Of a DNA stretch of 64,000 nt, positions 1 to 10,211 are shown piece after piece. Within the stretch, counting starts at the first letter, position 1, and each line of letters starts with the position of its first letter. The notes beneath the pieces are model-generated. The model saw nothing but the letters and a program-made list of their open reading frames with translations. It did no database searches and had not been told where the DNA came from. This DNA comes from Anaerolineales bacterium (lineage in GTDB: Bacteria; Chloroflexota; Anaerolineae; Anaerolineales; Villigracilaceae), in contig CP129480.1 of assembly GCA_030583885.1 (NCBI GenBank), positions 2,294,001-2,358,000 of the forward strand, given 5' to 3'. Position numbers and translations under genes: made by a program.

Positions 1-293
1 TCGTCCGCGCCGATTTCCAGACCCGTGACCTGGTCAATTTCCTCGGAGAGCGCGGTGAGCATGATGATGGGTACATCGCTTTCGCGGCGCAGGATGCGGC
101 AGACCTCGCGCCCATCAATGACGGGGAGCATCAGGTCGAGGATGACGAGGTCGGGTCTTTCGCGGCGGGCAAGCGTCAGCGCAGATTGACCGTCTGCGGC
201 GGTGAGGACGCGGAACCCGTTCTTCTCCAGATAGTCTCGGGCGAGGCGGGCGACCTTGGGTTCGTCGTCCACGACGAGGATGAGGGAGGACAT
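1..293 (-). CDS. Response regulator receiver domain (3' end outside window)
   Basis: The N-terminal 97 residues of a two-component response regulator are visible. The receiver domain shows the acidic pair D9-D10, the phospho-acceptor D53 in the context VILDLMLP, and a following IIMLTA strand that carries the conserved Thr. The spacing is typical of OmpR/PhoB-type receivers, so a winged-helix output domain would be expected past the window edge, but it cannot be seen. The ATG at 293 starts directly with the receiver fold. It would receive a phosphate from a histidine kinase in the cytoplasm; no partner kinase is in view. Confidence 0.9.
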   Translation of the reverse strand, partial: MSSLILVVDDEPKVARLARDYLEKNGFRVLTAADGQSALTLARRERPDLVILDLMLPVIDGREVCRILRRESDVPIIMLTALSEEIDQVTGLEIGAD

Positions 294-542
294 GGGGTGA
301 GTATAAAGGATGAAGGTGGAATTATGAAGAAAAGAAGGGAGCAAAAACGTGGCTGATGTGTAAATAGAATGATACTTGTCTCTCCCGAAGGACATCGGGA
401 CGATGTGCGAGGAGGGTGATCTTTCCGACGAGGCAGTCCACACCACATCGAGAGGGTTGCTTCGGGCGGAAGTTCACCGCCCTCGCAACAACAATCATAC
501 TTCCTGTAGATGAGCCAAAAACGCATTTTGCGGAGAATGGGT

Positions 543-1514
543 TTATCCTTTTGAAACCTGAATTACGACTTTGCCCTGCGCGTGTTGGTCAACGAGGTAG
601 TGCATGGCGTCGGCGGTTTGGCTGAGCGGGTAACTGCAGTCAATGATTGGGATGAGCTTGCCGTCTTTGAAGAGTTCGCTGATCTGTGTCAAATCGTCTT
701 GGTTGATTTTCGTGACGCCCATATTGCCCATCGTTCTGCCGCCTTTTTGGGAGAGCCATTTTCCAAACAGAAGGACTTCCAATATTTGCCGAACAGCGCC
801 GCCCACGAAGACGTATAACCCTGTCGGTTTCAGCGCGCGCCGATACGCCCACAACGAGCGATAGCCGTTGATCGCAAAAATCAAATCATAGTGTTTGCCC
901 CTTTTTGTGAAATCTTCTTTGGCATAGTCAATCACGTGATCTGCGCCGAGGGAACGCGCCAGGCTCACGTTCCGCGCGCTGCATACGGCGGTCACTTTTG
1001 CGCCGGAGGCTTTTACCAGTTGAAGAGCAAATGTCCCAATTCCGCCCGAGGCGCCTTGAATCAACACCTGTTGCCCGGCGTGAATCCCTCCTGCGTAGCG
1101 CACGGCCTGTATCGCCGTCAGCGCGGCGAGTGGCATGGCAGCAGCCTCTTCGAATGAGCAGTTGGCAGGTTTCACCGTCAGGAAGGCTTCGCGCGCAAGG
1201 ACGTACTCGGCCAGGGAGCCGTGAGCGCATCCAAACACTTCGTCGCCTGGTTTGAACCTCGTGACGGTTTCGCCTACCGCCTCCACGATACCGGCAACAT
1301 CGGTGCCGATGACGGGGTCTTTCGGTTTGCGCCATCCGCCAGTCAGCAAGCGTACCAGGAGCGAGGGCATCTCGTAGCGCCTCCACTCCTTTGCGTTGAT
1401 GGACGCGGCGCAGACTTTTACGAGTACCTGATGAGGCTGGGGGACAGGCTTCGCGATTTCTTTGAGTTGCAAAGCCTCGGGCGGACCGAACGTGTCGTAA
1501 CGAATGGCTTTCAT
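543..1514 (-). CDS. NAD(P)-dependent MDR-family oxidoreductase (quinone oxidoreductase-like)
   Basis: 323 aa medium-chain dehydrogenase/reductase. The N-terminal GroES-like half carries the usual GTDVAGIVEAVG and KPGDEVFG signatures, and the Rossmann half has the nucleotide motif GASGGIGTFALQ. The structural zinc cysteines of classical alcohol dehydrogenases are absent, which points to the QOR/zeta-crystallin branch that reduces quinones or enals with NADPH. The ATG overlaps the stop of the upstream cysteine desulfurase-rhodanese gene by four bases (ATGA), so the two are probably co-translated. The substrate cannot be told from sequence. A paralogue of nearly equal length lies at 3138-4103. 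Confidence 0.85.
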   Translation of the reverse strand: MKAIRYDTFGPPEALQLKEIAKPVPQPHQVLVKVCAASINAKEWRRYEMPSLLVRLLTGGWRKPKDPVIGTDVAGIVEAVGETVTRFKPGDEVFGCAHGSLAEYVLAREAFLTVKPANCSFEEAAAMPLAALTAIQAVRYAGGIHAGQQVLIQGASGGIGTFALQLVKASGAKVTAVCSARNVSLARSLGADHVIDYAKEDFTKRGKHYDLIFAINGYRSLWAYRRALKPTGLYVFVGGAVRQILEVLLFGKWLSQKGGRTMGNMGVTKINQDDLTQISELFKDGKLIPIIDCSYPLSQTADAMHYLVDQHAQGKVVIQVSKG

Positions 1515-3058
1515 GAATCCACCTTATCCGGTTCAAGGACGGTGACGTTTTGCCCCGCGTATTTTTCATACAGGTCGCCGCGCCGCTTTCTCCAGGCGTC
1601 GAGTCCGCCGCGCAGGTTGGTGATTTTTTTAAAGCCTTGTGCTTTCAGATAATACGAGATCATGACGGAAAGTCCGCCGCCCGGGCAATACACCAGGATT
1701 TGCTTGTCGCGCGGCAGTTGTTTCAAGTATTGTTCAACCTGGAGTGGGTTGACTTCGTGAGCGTTCGGTAATCCCTTGGATTGTTTCCGATCCACCGGCG
1801 GACGCACATCGAGGATGAATGTGTTCTCGTCGAACAGAATGGTTTCGTTCAATTGGGCGGGGGCAAGCATGTTGACAAAAGAGATTCGCCCTTCAATATA
1901 ATCCCGAACCACCCGCGTCACATAGCGGATGTCCCGCGCGGAGGTTCCATGTCCGAGGCTGATTCGAATCGTTTCGCGCGCGGCCTGGTCGGACACGCCG
2001 ATCGCTTTCAAGACGTGCGAGGGGGCGTCCTCCCCGGTGCTGCACGCCGACCCGGCCGAGACCGAGATGCCGCGATAATCCAGCATCCCCATCAGCCCGG
2101 CATTGTCCACGCCGGGGAAGGTGATGCTGAGCGTGTTCGGCAGACAGTCCGTTTCCGGAGAATTGATCACGCAATCCGGTTTGATCTCCTTGAGTCGCTG
2201 GATCAATTGCCGTTTCAATGCCCGGATCCGTCCGGCATCCGCCAGGAGTTTGTCCACATCCTGACATGCCGCGCCGAACCCGACGATGTTGTGGACGCTT
2301 TCCGTGCCGGCCCGCAGTCCGCTTTCCTGATGTCCGCCATGCAGGAACGAAGTAAATGGGCGACCTTGCTTGACGTACAATGCGCCAATGCCTTTCGGCC
2401 CGTAGAGTTTGTGCGCTGAGAAAGTGGCGTAATCAACACCCCAGGCGTGGACATCCACTGGTATCTTGCCCAGCGCCTGCACACAATCCGTCAGCACCAG
2501 CGCGCCTTGTTGTCTGGCGATGTTCGTGACAGCACGGATATTTTGGATGACCCCGGTCTCATTGTTCGCGAGGATGCAACAGACCAGAAAGGTATCCTCA
2601 TCCACCCGCTTTTCCAGTTCAGCAAGCAGCACGCGTCCTTTGTCGTCCACCGGACAATATTCGACAACCATTCCCTGGGTTTGCAGATATGCCAGTGCGT
2701 TCAACACGGAAGGATGTTCGATCGGCGTGGAAACGATCTTTTTCTTTTTGGGATTAAAATTGGCGCTGACCGATTTGAGCACGGCGTTATTCGATTCGGT
2801 CGCGCAAGCGGTAAAAATAATCTCAGATGGGTCAACGTGAATGGCATTTGCGACATGTTTCCGAGCTTGTTCCACCAACCCGGCTGATTTCCTGCCACTG
2901 CCATAAAAGGACGATGGATTGCCGTACTGATATTTCAAAGCCCGATTCATCTTGCTCTGGACGTGACTGCTGACAGGCGTCGTTGCATTATGGTCAAGAT
3001 AAACCTGCCGGTTGAAACGAATGAGATATTTCAAGAATTCGAAATATTTGATTTCCAT
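1511..3058 (-). CDS. Cysteine desulfurase fused to a C-terminal rhodanese domain
   Basis: 515 aa. Residues about 18-395 form a NifS/IscS-type class V aminotransferase: YLDHNATTP near residues 20-28, PLP lysine K217 in SAHKLYGPKG, and catalytic C339 in SAGSACSTG. Residues about 405-495 are a rhodanese domain with a candidate sulfur-carrying C458 in VYCPGGG. The desulfurase makes a Cys persulfide from L-cysteine; the rhodanese could accept it directly, giving an intramolecular sulfur relay. Typical NifS proteins start near YLDHNATT, so the 17-residue N-terminal leader may be over-called. A four-base overlap joins it to the MDR gene at 543-1514. No IscU or SufU scaffold is nearby, so a role in thiolation rather than Fe-S assembly is possible. 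Confidence 0.88.
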   Translation of the reverse strand: MEIKYFEFLKYLIRFNRQVYLDHNATTPVSSHVQSKMNRALKYQYGNPSSFYGSGRKSAGLVEQARKHVANAIHVDPSEIIFTACATESNNAVLKSVSANFNPKKKKIVSTPIEHPSVLNALAYLQTQGMVVEYCPVDDKGRVLLAELEKRVDEDTFLVCCILANNETGVIQNIRAVTNIARQQGALVLTDCVQALGKIPVDVHAWGVDYATFSAHKLYGPKGIGALYVKQGRPFTSFLHGGHQESGLRAGTESVHNIVGFGAACQDVDKLLADAGRIRALKRQLIQRLKEIKPDCVINSPETDCLPNTLSITFPGVDNAGLMGMLDYRGISVSAGSACSTGEDAPSHVLKAIGVSDQAARETIRISLGHGTSARDIRYVTRVVRDYIEGRISFVNMLAPAQLNETILFDENTFILDVRPPVDRKQSKGLPNAHEVNPLQVEQYLKQLPRDKQILVYCPGGGLSVMISYYLKAQGFKKITNLRGGLDAWRKRRGDLYEKYAGQNVTVLEPDKVDS

Positions 3059-3137
3059 TTGATTGCCTCTACGAGTGCCGTTGTTTGATTCTAGTACACG
3101 TTGTTCTGAAGAAGGTGTTGCCGCTCTCAGTCTTCGA

Positions 3138-4103
3138 TTATCTCATCGTGACAACGATCTTCCCTTTGGCGTGACCCGTGCCGAGATGTTGCATGGCTTC
3201 GGAGGTTTTCTCGAACGGATAGGATTTTTCCACGACCGGCTTGACCTGTCCGCGCGTGAACATGTCGTTCAGGAGCAGGAAGTCTTCGCGGTTGAACTTC
3301 GCCACGAAGAAGACAAGTTTCTGGCTCGCGCCCAGCGCCGACACGCGCAATTTGATGATGTGGGCGAGCGGACCGATCACTTTATTTCCCTTGGGCGCGC
3401 CGACGATGACGAATTTCGAGTTGGGTTTGAGCACACGACTGCACTCGCGCCACGAACGGCTCCCGGCGATGTCGAGGAAGATGTCGTAGCGTTTGCCATT
3501 GCGGGTGAAATCATCTTTGATGTAGTCAATGACGTGGTCAGCACCGAGCGAACGGATCAACTCCACGTTGCCGGAACTGCAGACCGCGGTCACTTCCGCA
3601 CCGATGGCTTTGGCGATCTGCACGGCGAACGTGCCCACGCCGCCTGATGCGCCGTTGACGATGACTGTCTGCCCGGCTTGCAGTCCGCCATGGTCGCGCA
3701 ATCCCTGCAAGGCGGTCATCGCGGCGACGCCGACGCTCCCAGCCTGTTCGAAGGTGATGTTCGCTGGTTTCGGATAGACATGACTTTTGACACACACGTA
3801 CTCGGCAAAGGCTCCGTTTCGTGCGCCATAGACCTCGTCTCCGGGCTTGAATTGGGTCACGTCTTTGCCGACGGCTTCGACGATGCCGGAAAAGTCAACG
3901 CCGAGGCGGGTGTCCCTGGGTTTGAGGAGTCCGTTGCCGATGCGGGCGAGGAATAGACCGGTCATTCCATACCATTCGGCCGGGTTCACCGACGTGGCGC
4001 GAACCTTGACCAGGACCTCGTCATCTTTCGGGACGGGCTTTTCGATCTCCTCGATCTTCAACACCTCAGGCGGACCGTACGTTTTGAAAACAGCGGCTTT
4101 CAT
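3138..4103 (-). CDS. NAD(P)-dependent MDR-family oxidoreductase, paralogue of 543-1514
   Basis: 321 aa with the same architecture as the gene at 543-1514: GroES-like domain with GVDFSGIVEAVG and FKPGDEVYG, then a Rossmann domain with GASGGVGTFAVQ. No zinc-binding cysteine cluster is visible, so it belongs with quinone/enone reductases. It is separated from the desulfurase-rhodanese gene by 79 bp and lies in the same direction. The two MDR genes share many motifs and probably arose by duplication around the desulfurase gene. Specific substrate unknown. Confidence 0.85.
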   Translation of the reverse strand: MKAAVFKTYGPPEVLKIEEIEKPVPKDDEVLVKVRATSVNPAEWYGMTGLFLARIGNGLLKPRDTRLGVDFSGIVEAVGKDVTQFKPGDEVYGARNGAFAEYVCVKSHVYPKPANITFEQAGSVGVAAMTALQGLRDHGGLQAGQTVIVNGASGGVGTFAVQIAKAIGAEVTAVCSSGNVELIRSLGADHVIDYIKDDFTRNGKRYDIFLDIAGSRSWRECSRVLKPNSKFVIVGAPKGNKVIGPLAHIIKLRVSALGASQKLVFFVAKFNREDFLLLNDMFTRGQVKPVVEKSYPFEKTSEAMQHLGTGHAKGKIVVTMR

Positions 4104-4215
4104 GGGTTGCTCTCTCCTTGGATGGTTGCATGCTTCAAATATATCAACCCATTGTGGATGAATTATGGATGAGACGGTCAGGGATTGTGGAGGTTTGTAT
4201 ATGATGAATGTTAAC

Positions 4216-4244
4216 TTTTCACGCCTGTAAGCATCTGATACAAT
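4216..4244 (+). promoter_or_regulatory. Candidate sigma-70 promoter of trxB
   Basis: TTTTCA and TACAAT hexamers are separated by 17 bp, about 85 bp upstream of the thioredoxin reductase start. The -35 box matches the consensus at four of six positions, the -10 at five of six. Confidence 0.45.
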
Positions 4245-4330
4245 GCGGGCGGTAATAACAAGGCGCGAAGAAGCGTCCTGAGTATGAATGAAAATAAATT
4301 TCAGGCGGAAAATGCCTTAAGGAAAACGCA

Positions 4331-5272
4331 ATGTCCAACAATGGAAATGAGAAACACGCAAAAGTATTGATCCTGGGGTCCGGGCCGGCGGGGCTGTCGG
4401 CGGCATTATATGCCGCGCGTGCAGAGCTGGCTCCCGTGGTGTTGACAGGCATGCAATTGGGCGGTCAAGCTGCGCTGACCCACGCCATCGAAAACTATCC
4501 TGGTTTTCCGGAAGGTGTCGGCGGAGCACAGCTGGGCGAATTGTTCCAAAAGCAGGCTGAGCATTTTGGTGCGAGGGTCGAATTCGACATGGCGCACGAG
4601 GTGGATTTTTCACAACGTCCATACAGGGTGACTGCGGATAGCGGCGAATATACGGCCGATACACTCATCGTCACCACAGGGGCCAGTCCGAATCACCTCA
4701 ACATTCCCGGCGAAGTGGAATTGACCGGGCGCGGAGTTTCATATTGTGCCACCTGTGACGGCTGGTTTTTCAAGGACAAGAAAGTTGTGATCGTCGGCGG
4801 CGGGGATTCCGCTCTCGAAGAGGGGCTCTTCATTACGCGCTACGCATCCAGCGTGACCGTGATCCATCGCCGCGACGAATTGCGTGCCAGCCCAATTTTG
4901 CAAAAACGCGCCAAGGACCACCCAAAGATGAACTTTATCTGGGATACCGTGGCGACCGAAGTGTTGGGCTCGGAAAAACTCGAGGGATTGAAGTTGAAGA
5001 ACGTAAAAAGCGGCGAAGAGACGGTCTTTGAAGCCGACGGGCTGTTCATTTTCATTGGTCATACACCGAACACACAGATGTTCAAGGACAAACTGAACAT
5101 GAGCGACCTTGGCTACATCGAGGTCAATGACAAAATGGAGACCAATATCCCCGGTGTATATGCGGCGGGTGAAGTGGCCGACCCTCACTTCAGGCAGGTC
5201 ATCACGTCCGCGGGGATGGGGGCGGCGGCGGCAATCCAGGCGACAAGGTTTCTCGAAGCAGAATCAGATTAG
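4331..5272 (+). CDS. trxB: Thioredoxin-disulfide reductase
   Basis: 313 aa, the usual length of low-molecular-weight TrxR. It has an FAD-binding GSGPAGLSAALYAAR near the N terminus, the redox-active C139-A-T-C142 in SYCATCDGWFF, the NADPH motif GGGDSALEEG, and the C-terminal FAD motif PGVYAAGEVAD. It transfers electrons from NADPH to thioredoxin in the cytoplasm. It stands alone between a candidate promoter at 4216 and a strong terminator at 5293. The ATG at 4331 precedes the FAD motif by the normal distance. In this window it could feed the Trx-like and rhodanese proteins, but that link is inference. Confidence 0.95.
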   Translation: MSNNGNEKHAKVLILGSGPAGLSAALYAARAELAPVVLTGMQLGGQAALTHAIENYPGFPEGVGGAQLGELFQKQAEHFGARVEFDMAHEVDFSQRPYRVTADSGEYTADTLIVTTGASPNHLNIPGEVELTGRGVSYCATCDGWFFKDKKVVIVGGGDSALEEGLFITRYASSVTVIHRRDELRASPILQKRAKDHPKMNFIWDTVATEVLGSEKLEGLKLKNVKSGEETVFEADGLFIFIGHTPNTQMFKDKLNMSDLGYIEVNDKMETNIPGVYAAGEVADPHFRQVITSAGMGAAAAIQATRFLEAESD

Positions 5273-5292
5273 GGATAAAAAAAGAAGCGGGC

Positions 5293-5335
5293 AAGGACTC
5301 CTTTACCGAAGCGGTAAGCGGAGTCCTTCTTTTTG
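5293..5335 (+). terminator. Rho-independent terminator after trxB
   Basis: A 9-bp stem AAGGACTCC/GGAGTCCTT encloses a loop that itself contains an inverted ACCG/CGGT segment, followed by CTTTTTG. Confidence 0.8.
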
Positions 5336-5405
5336 CCCACCCGTAAAAACGTGACATTTTGTACTTATAGCCCGCCGCACTTTCGGCTAGAATAATTCAA
5401 AATAA

Positions 5406-6374
<969 letters not shown>

Positions 6375-6380
6375 ATTTTT

Positions 6381-6422
6381 CAAAGGTCGAGGTCAGATTG
6401 AGGACTTTCGACCTTTGATTTT
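6381..6422 (+). terminator. Hairpin terminator or attenuator between mdh and gltA
   Basis: Perfect 10-bp stem CAAAGGTCGA/TCGACCTTTG with a 17-nt loop, followed by ATTTTGAC. The T run is short, so partial read-through into citrate synthase is likely. Confidence 0.6.
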
Positions 6423-6447
6423 GACTTGGAAAATATAGGAGTCTCTC

Positions 6448-7764
6448 ATGATCTTGCATGAAAAAATCTCTGTTCAATTGCCTGCATGGCGCGAACGCAT
6501 CAAATCCCTTGCGAAGGAACATGGTGAAGTGGTTGTGGATAAGGTCACGGTCGGCCAGGTGATCGGCGGAATGCGTGATATCAAATCCCTGATGACCGAC
6601 GTCTCATATGTGGACCCTGCAGAGGGGATTCGGTTCCGGGGTATGTCCATCCCCGAAGTACTCAAGGCATTGCCCAAAGCGCGCGGCGGCAAGATGCCTC
6701 TTGTGGGCGGCTTGTATTATCTCCTGATGATCGGGGCAGTACCGACCAAGGAGGAGGCGCAGGCTGTTGAGAATGAATGGGCGAAGCGTGCCAGCATCCC
6801 TGATTATGTTTTTAAGATGCTCAAGTCCATGCCGAAAGAGACGCACCCGATGACGCTCTTCTCACAGGCGGTGCTGGCTATGCAAAACGACTCGGTCTTT
6901 GCGAAGAAATATCGCGAGATGAAAAAAGATCAATATTGGGAAGCGGCATTGGAAGACAGCCTGGACCTGACCGCGAAACTTCCCGTCATCGCGGCGTATA
7001 TCTATCGCATGAAATATTATGGCGAAAAAACCAAGCCCAAATATAACCCCGGGCAGGATTACGGAATGAACTTTGCGCGCATGATGAAGGTTTCGGATAA
7101 GAAGGGGTATGCCGAACTTGCCCGCCTGTACTTCATTCTGCACAGCGATCACGAGTCTGGAAATGTTTCTGCTCATACGATGCATCTTGTAGGATCGGCA
7201 CTGTCTGACCCATATCTTTCCTTTTCCGCCGCACTCAACGGTCTGGCTGGACCTTTGCATGGTCTGGCAAATCAGGAGTGTCTCGGCTGGTTAATTGAAG
7301 TAAAGGAGAAGTTCGGCGGCGTGCCGACACGCGAGCAGTTGTATCAATTCGCATGGGATACGCTCAACAGCGGACATGTCATCCCTGGCTACGGTCATGC
7401 CGTTTTGCGCGTGCCCGATCCGCGCTTCACTGCGCAGATGGAATTCGCCAAGAAGCGTTTCCCCGATGATGAATTGGTGCGCCTGGCAGATATGGTCTTC
7501 GACGTGGTTCCGCAGGTCTTGCGTGAACAAGGCAAAGCCAAGAATCCCGCCCCGAACGTGGATGCCATCAGCGGCACATTACAGCATTACTACGGCGTGC
7601 GTGACTTCGATTTCTATACGGTGCTATTCGGCGTGGGGCGCGCACTTGGCGTGACCCCGAATTATGTCTGGTCGCGCGCGCTTGGCATGCCTATTGAGCG
7701 GCCTAAATCGCTGACGACAAAGATGCTTGAGGATATGGTCGCAAGAACGGCACAACCTTCGTAG
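6448..7764 (+). CDS. gltA: Citrate synthase, mitochondrial-like type
   Basis: 438 aa. It condenses oxaloacetate and acetyl-CoA at the head of the TCA cycle. Visible hallmarks are SDHESGNVSAHTMHLVGSAL, GLAGPLHGLANQECLGWL with an active-site His, GYGHAVLRVPDPRF with the second His, and the catalytic Asp region NVDAISGTLQHYYG. The long central segment resembles mitochondrial citrate synthases rather than the shorter bacterial type II enzymes. An AGGAG-like site precedes the ATG at 6448. It follows malate dehydrogenase, so the pair makes and then consumes oxaloacetate. Confidence 0.93.
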   Translation: MILHEKISVQLPAWRERIKSLAKEHGEVVVDKVTVGQVIGGMRDIKSLMTDVSYVDPAEGIRFRGMSIPEVLKALPKARGGKMPLVGGLYYLLMIGAVPTKEEAQAVENEWAKRASIPDYVFKMLKSMPKETHPMTLFSQAVLAMQNDSVFAKKYREMKKDQYWEAALEDSLDLTAKLPVIAAYIYRMKYYGEKTKPKYNPGQDYGMNFARMMKVSDKKGYAELARLYFILHSDHESGNVSAHTMHLVGSALSDPYLSFSAALNGLAGPLHGLANQECLGWLIEVKEKFGGVPTREQLYQFAWDTLNSGHVIPGYGHAVLRVPDPRFTAQMEFAKKRFPDDELVRLADMVFDVVPQVLREQGKAKNPAPNVDAISGTLQHYYGVRDFDFYTVLFGVGRALGVTPNYVWSRALGMPIERPKSLTTKMLEDMVARTAQPS

Positions 7765-7778
7765 GCGAATAAAAAAAT

Positions 7779-7809
7779 TCCCGAGGTCAAATGGCTTCGG
7801 GATTTTTTC
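7779..7809. terminator. Terminator between convergent genes
   Basis: An 8-bp stem TCCCGAGG/CTTCGGGA (one G-T pair) is flanked by an A run on the left and a T run on the right, so it can end transcription from both gltA and the minus-strand gene at 7813. Confidence 0.75.
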
Positions 7810-7812
7810 TAT

Positions 7813-8076
7813 TTACACGTTGTCCGTTTTATGGTGTTCTTCGTCCGCAATTTCAAATTTGACCAGCCTGACGACCCGAACCTTATCCCTCACATACCAG
7901 GGGACGATCTGTCTGGCATGTTCACGGTTTTCCGCATCCACTATAGCCCAGGCCGTGTGGTGATTATCCTTGCACCCCCATTCGAATTGGTGCAGGTAGC
8001 CCGCCGCATGCAGGTCCCGTACCACCTGGTCGCAATTTTCCTCCGAATGGGGCGACTCGATCACAAAGCGTTCCAT
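7813..8076 (-). CDS. Small conserved-looking hypothetical protein
   Basis: 87 aa starting MERFVIESPHSEENC. The start at 8076 is chosen because AAGGAG lies just upstream; a longer reading from 8139 would overlap the oligopeptidase gene. Predicted alternating strands and helices, with a WAIVDAENREHARQIVPWYVR segment, resemble small ferredoxin-like proteins of the DUF4242 kind, but the match is weak and no catalytic residue is evident. Several His and two Cys could bind metal. Function not recognised. It lies downstream of the oligopeptidase gene in the same direction. Confidence 0.6.
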   Translation of the reverse strand: MERFVIESPHSEENCDQVVRDLHAAGYLHQFEWGCKDNHHTAWAIVDAENREHARQIVPWYVRDKVRVVRLVKFEIADEEHHKTDNV

Positions 8077-8135
8077 GTCAACTCCTTGTTTAACTCTAAA
8101 ATTTAAGGAGATTATAGAACTTCTTGATTTGATTT

Positions 8136-10205
8136 TCAATCACCAGTTTGGGTCAGCCTGTCGATCAGAAACGCAAAATCCAGGGCGTTTTCCCTGAGAA
8201 AATCATACCGTCCGCTTGCACCTGCATGGCCTGCGCTGAAGTTGGTCTGGAGCAGGGCAAGGCTGCCACCCTTCTTTTTATCCCGCAACCGTGCCAGAAA
8301 TTTTGCAGGTTCCCAATATGCCACTCGCGGATCATTGTATCCCGTGGTCAACAGCAGGTGCGGATATTCAACGGACTGGATATTGTCATAAGGTGAATAG
8401 GTAAGCATGTAATCAAAAGCCTCCCTGCTCTCCTCAGGATTGCCCCACTGATCATATTCGAGCGTCGTTAACGGAATGGTCGGATCGCTCATACTGGTGA
8501 CCACGTCCAAAAACGGGACCTTGCAAATAACCACCTTGAACAGATCGGGGCGCAGGATCATGCTGGCGCTGACCAGCAATCCGCCCGCGGAACTGCCGGT
8601 GATGGCGAGTTTTTCAGGGGAGGTGAATCCTTCCTCCACCAAATGCTCGGCACAGGCGATGAGGTCTGTAAAGGAGTTCCTCTTTTTCAACAACCTGCCA
8701 TCTTCATACCAGTCATGCCCCATCTCCGAACCGCCGCGGACATGGGCAATGACAAAAACAAACCCGCGTTCCAGGATGCTGATAATATTGGAGTTGAAAT
8801 GTGCTTCACCTGATCCGCCGTATGCACCGTAGCCATAGATCAGGGTTGGGTTTTGCCCATCCCGCTTCAAACCTTTTTTGTAGGCAATGGAAAGCGGGAT
8901 CTTTTTTCCATCCTTCGCCCCCGCAAATATGAATTCCGTGACATACCGCGTCTTGTCATATCCGCTTGGGATCTGATCCTCCTTCAAAAGCTCCCATTTT
9001 CCTGTGTCCAGACGGATGTTTACGATGGAGCCTGGCGTGATCAGCGATGAATACCGAATCCGGATGACATCCGACTTGAATTCGGGATTTGTCGCGATCG
9101 TGACCTCGTAGGTTGGATCGGGAAATTTAACATAATGTTCGCCACTCGCTCCATCCACCTGGCTGATACGCAGCTGGTGGAGTCCATCCCTGCGCTCAAG
9201 CAGGATGAGATGATTTTCAAACAACTCAAAGTGTTCGAGCATCACATCCTCGCGGTGAGGGACGACCTCCTGCCAGTTTTCCATGCCAGACGCAGAGATC
9301 GGCGCTTTGACCAGCTTGTAGTTACGGGCACCCTTGTTCGTGAGGATATAGAAGAAATCTCCGTGATGCCCGGCATGGTATTCCAGTTTGGGCTCGCGGG
9401 GCTGGATCAGCCGGGGTTCGGAATCAGGTTGGTCGGTCGGCAGGAAGCGCATCTCCTGCGAGATCGTATTGTAATGGTGGAGCATCAGAAATGCCCTGCT
9501 GCGTGTCTTGTAGAGGGAGAGCGAGAAGGTGTCATCCGTTTCGTGAAATAGCAGGACGTCCTGGTTCGGGTCTGTGTTGAGTTTATGGCGGTGGAGCTTG
9601 TCTGCGCGGTGATATTCATCAAGGGTGATATAGAATAGAGTCTGGCTATCCTCCGCCCATTCCACCCCGGTGTGATGATAGACGCTGCCGTAAACCCGTC
9701 CGATCCGTTCAGGGTAGAGCTCACCGCTGGCCAGATCCTTGATCTGGACGGTGTATATTTCCGCGCCTTCCAGATCGATGGAATAGGCAAGTTTGGAATG
9801 ATCGGGGCTGACGCTGAACGCGCTGACACTGCAAAACCCATGACCCTCGGCCAGCAGGTTTTGATCGAGCAGGATTTCCTCCGGTGAATCGATGGAATCT
9901 TTTTTGCGGCAGAAGATGGGATATTGTTTCCCAGCCTCCGTGCGTGTGTAGTAGAAATACGCTCCGACCTTTTCAGGGACACTGCTGTCCACCTCCTGCA
10001 CACGGCCTTTCATTTCCTGGAAGAGTTGTTCCTGAAGCGGTTTGATGGGACGGAGGACATTCTCCAGATATTCATTTTCCTCCTGCAAATATTTGTAGAC
10101 CTGCGGGTCTTCGCGTTCACGCATCCAATAATACTCGTCCCGGCGTGTGACGCCGTGTTGGGTGATGCTGAATTCTCGTTTGGGTGGGATTGGATATGCC
10201 GTCAT
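8136..10205 (-). CDS. Prolyl oligopeptidase family serine peptidase (oligopeptidase B-like)
   Basis: 689 aa, S9A architecture: an N-terminal segment and seven-bladed propeller (about residues 70-400) followed by an alpha/beta hydrolase domain. The nucleophile S539 lies in GSSAGGLL; the catalytic Asp is expected in the YNDPRV region and the His in FSAGHAGASG near the C terminus. The N terminus (YYWMREREDPQVYKYLQEEN) and the GYGAYGGSGE motif match oligopeptidase B, which cleaves short peptides after basic residues. No signal peptide, so cytoplasmic. The DinB gene is 6 bp upstream, suggesting a two-gene unit. Confidence 0.92.
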   Translation of the reverse strand: MTAYPIPPKREFSITQHGVTRRDEYYWMREREDPQVYKYLQEENEYLENVLRPIKPLQEQLFQEMKGRVQEVDSSVPEKVGAYFYYTRTEAGKQYPIFCRKKDSIDSPEEILLDQNLLAEGHGFCSVSAFSVSPDHSKLAYSIDLEGAEIYTVQIKDLASGELYPERIGRVYGSVYHHTGVEWAEDSQTLFYITLDEYHRADKLHRHKLNTDPNQDVLLFHETDDTFSLSLYKTRSRAFLMLHHYNTISQEMRFLPTDQPDSEPRLIQPREPKLEYHAGHHGDFFYILTNKGARNYKLVKAPISASGMENWQEVVPHREDVMLEHFELFENHLILLERRDGLHQLRISQVDGASGEHYVKFPDPTYEVTIATNPEFKSDVIRIRYSSLITPGSIVNIRLDTGKWELLKEDQIPSGYDKTRYVTEFIFAGAKDGKKIPLSIAYKKGLKRDGQNPTLIYGYGAYGGSGEAHFNSNIISILERGFVFVIAHVRGGSEMGHDWYEDGRLLKKRNSFTDLIACAEHLVEEGFTSPEKLAITGSSAGGLLVSASMILRPDLFKVVICKVPFLDVVTSMSDPTIPLTTLEYDQWGNPEESREAFDYMLTYSPYDNIQSVEYPHLLLTTGYNDPRVAYWEPAKFLARLRDKKKGGSLALLQTNFSAGHAGASGRYDFLRENALDFAFLIDRLTQTGD

Positions 10206-10211
10206 GTTTTC

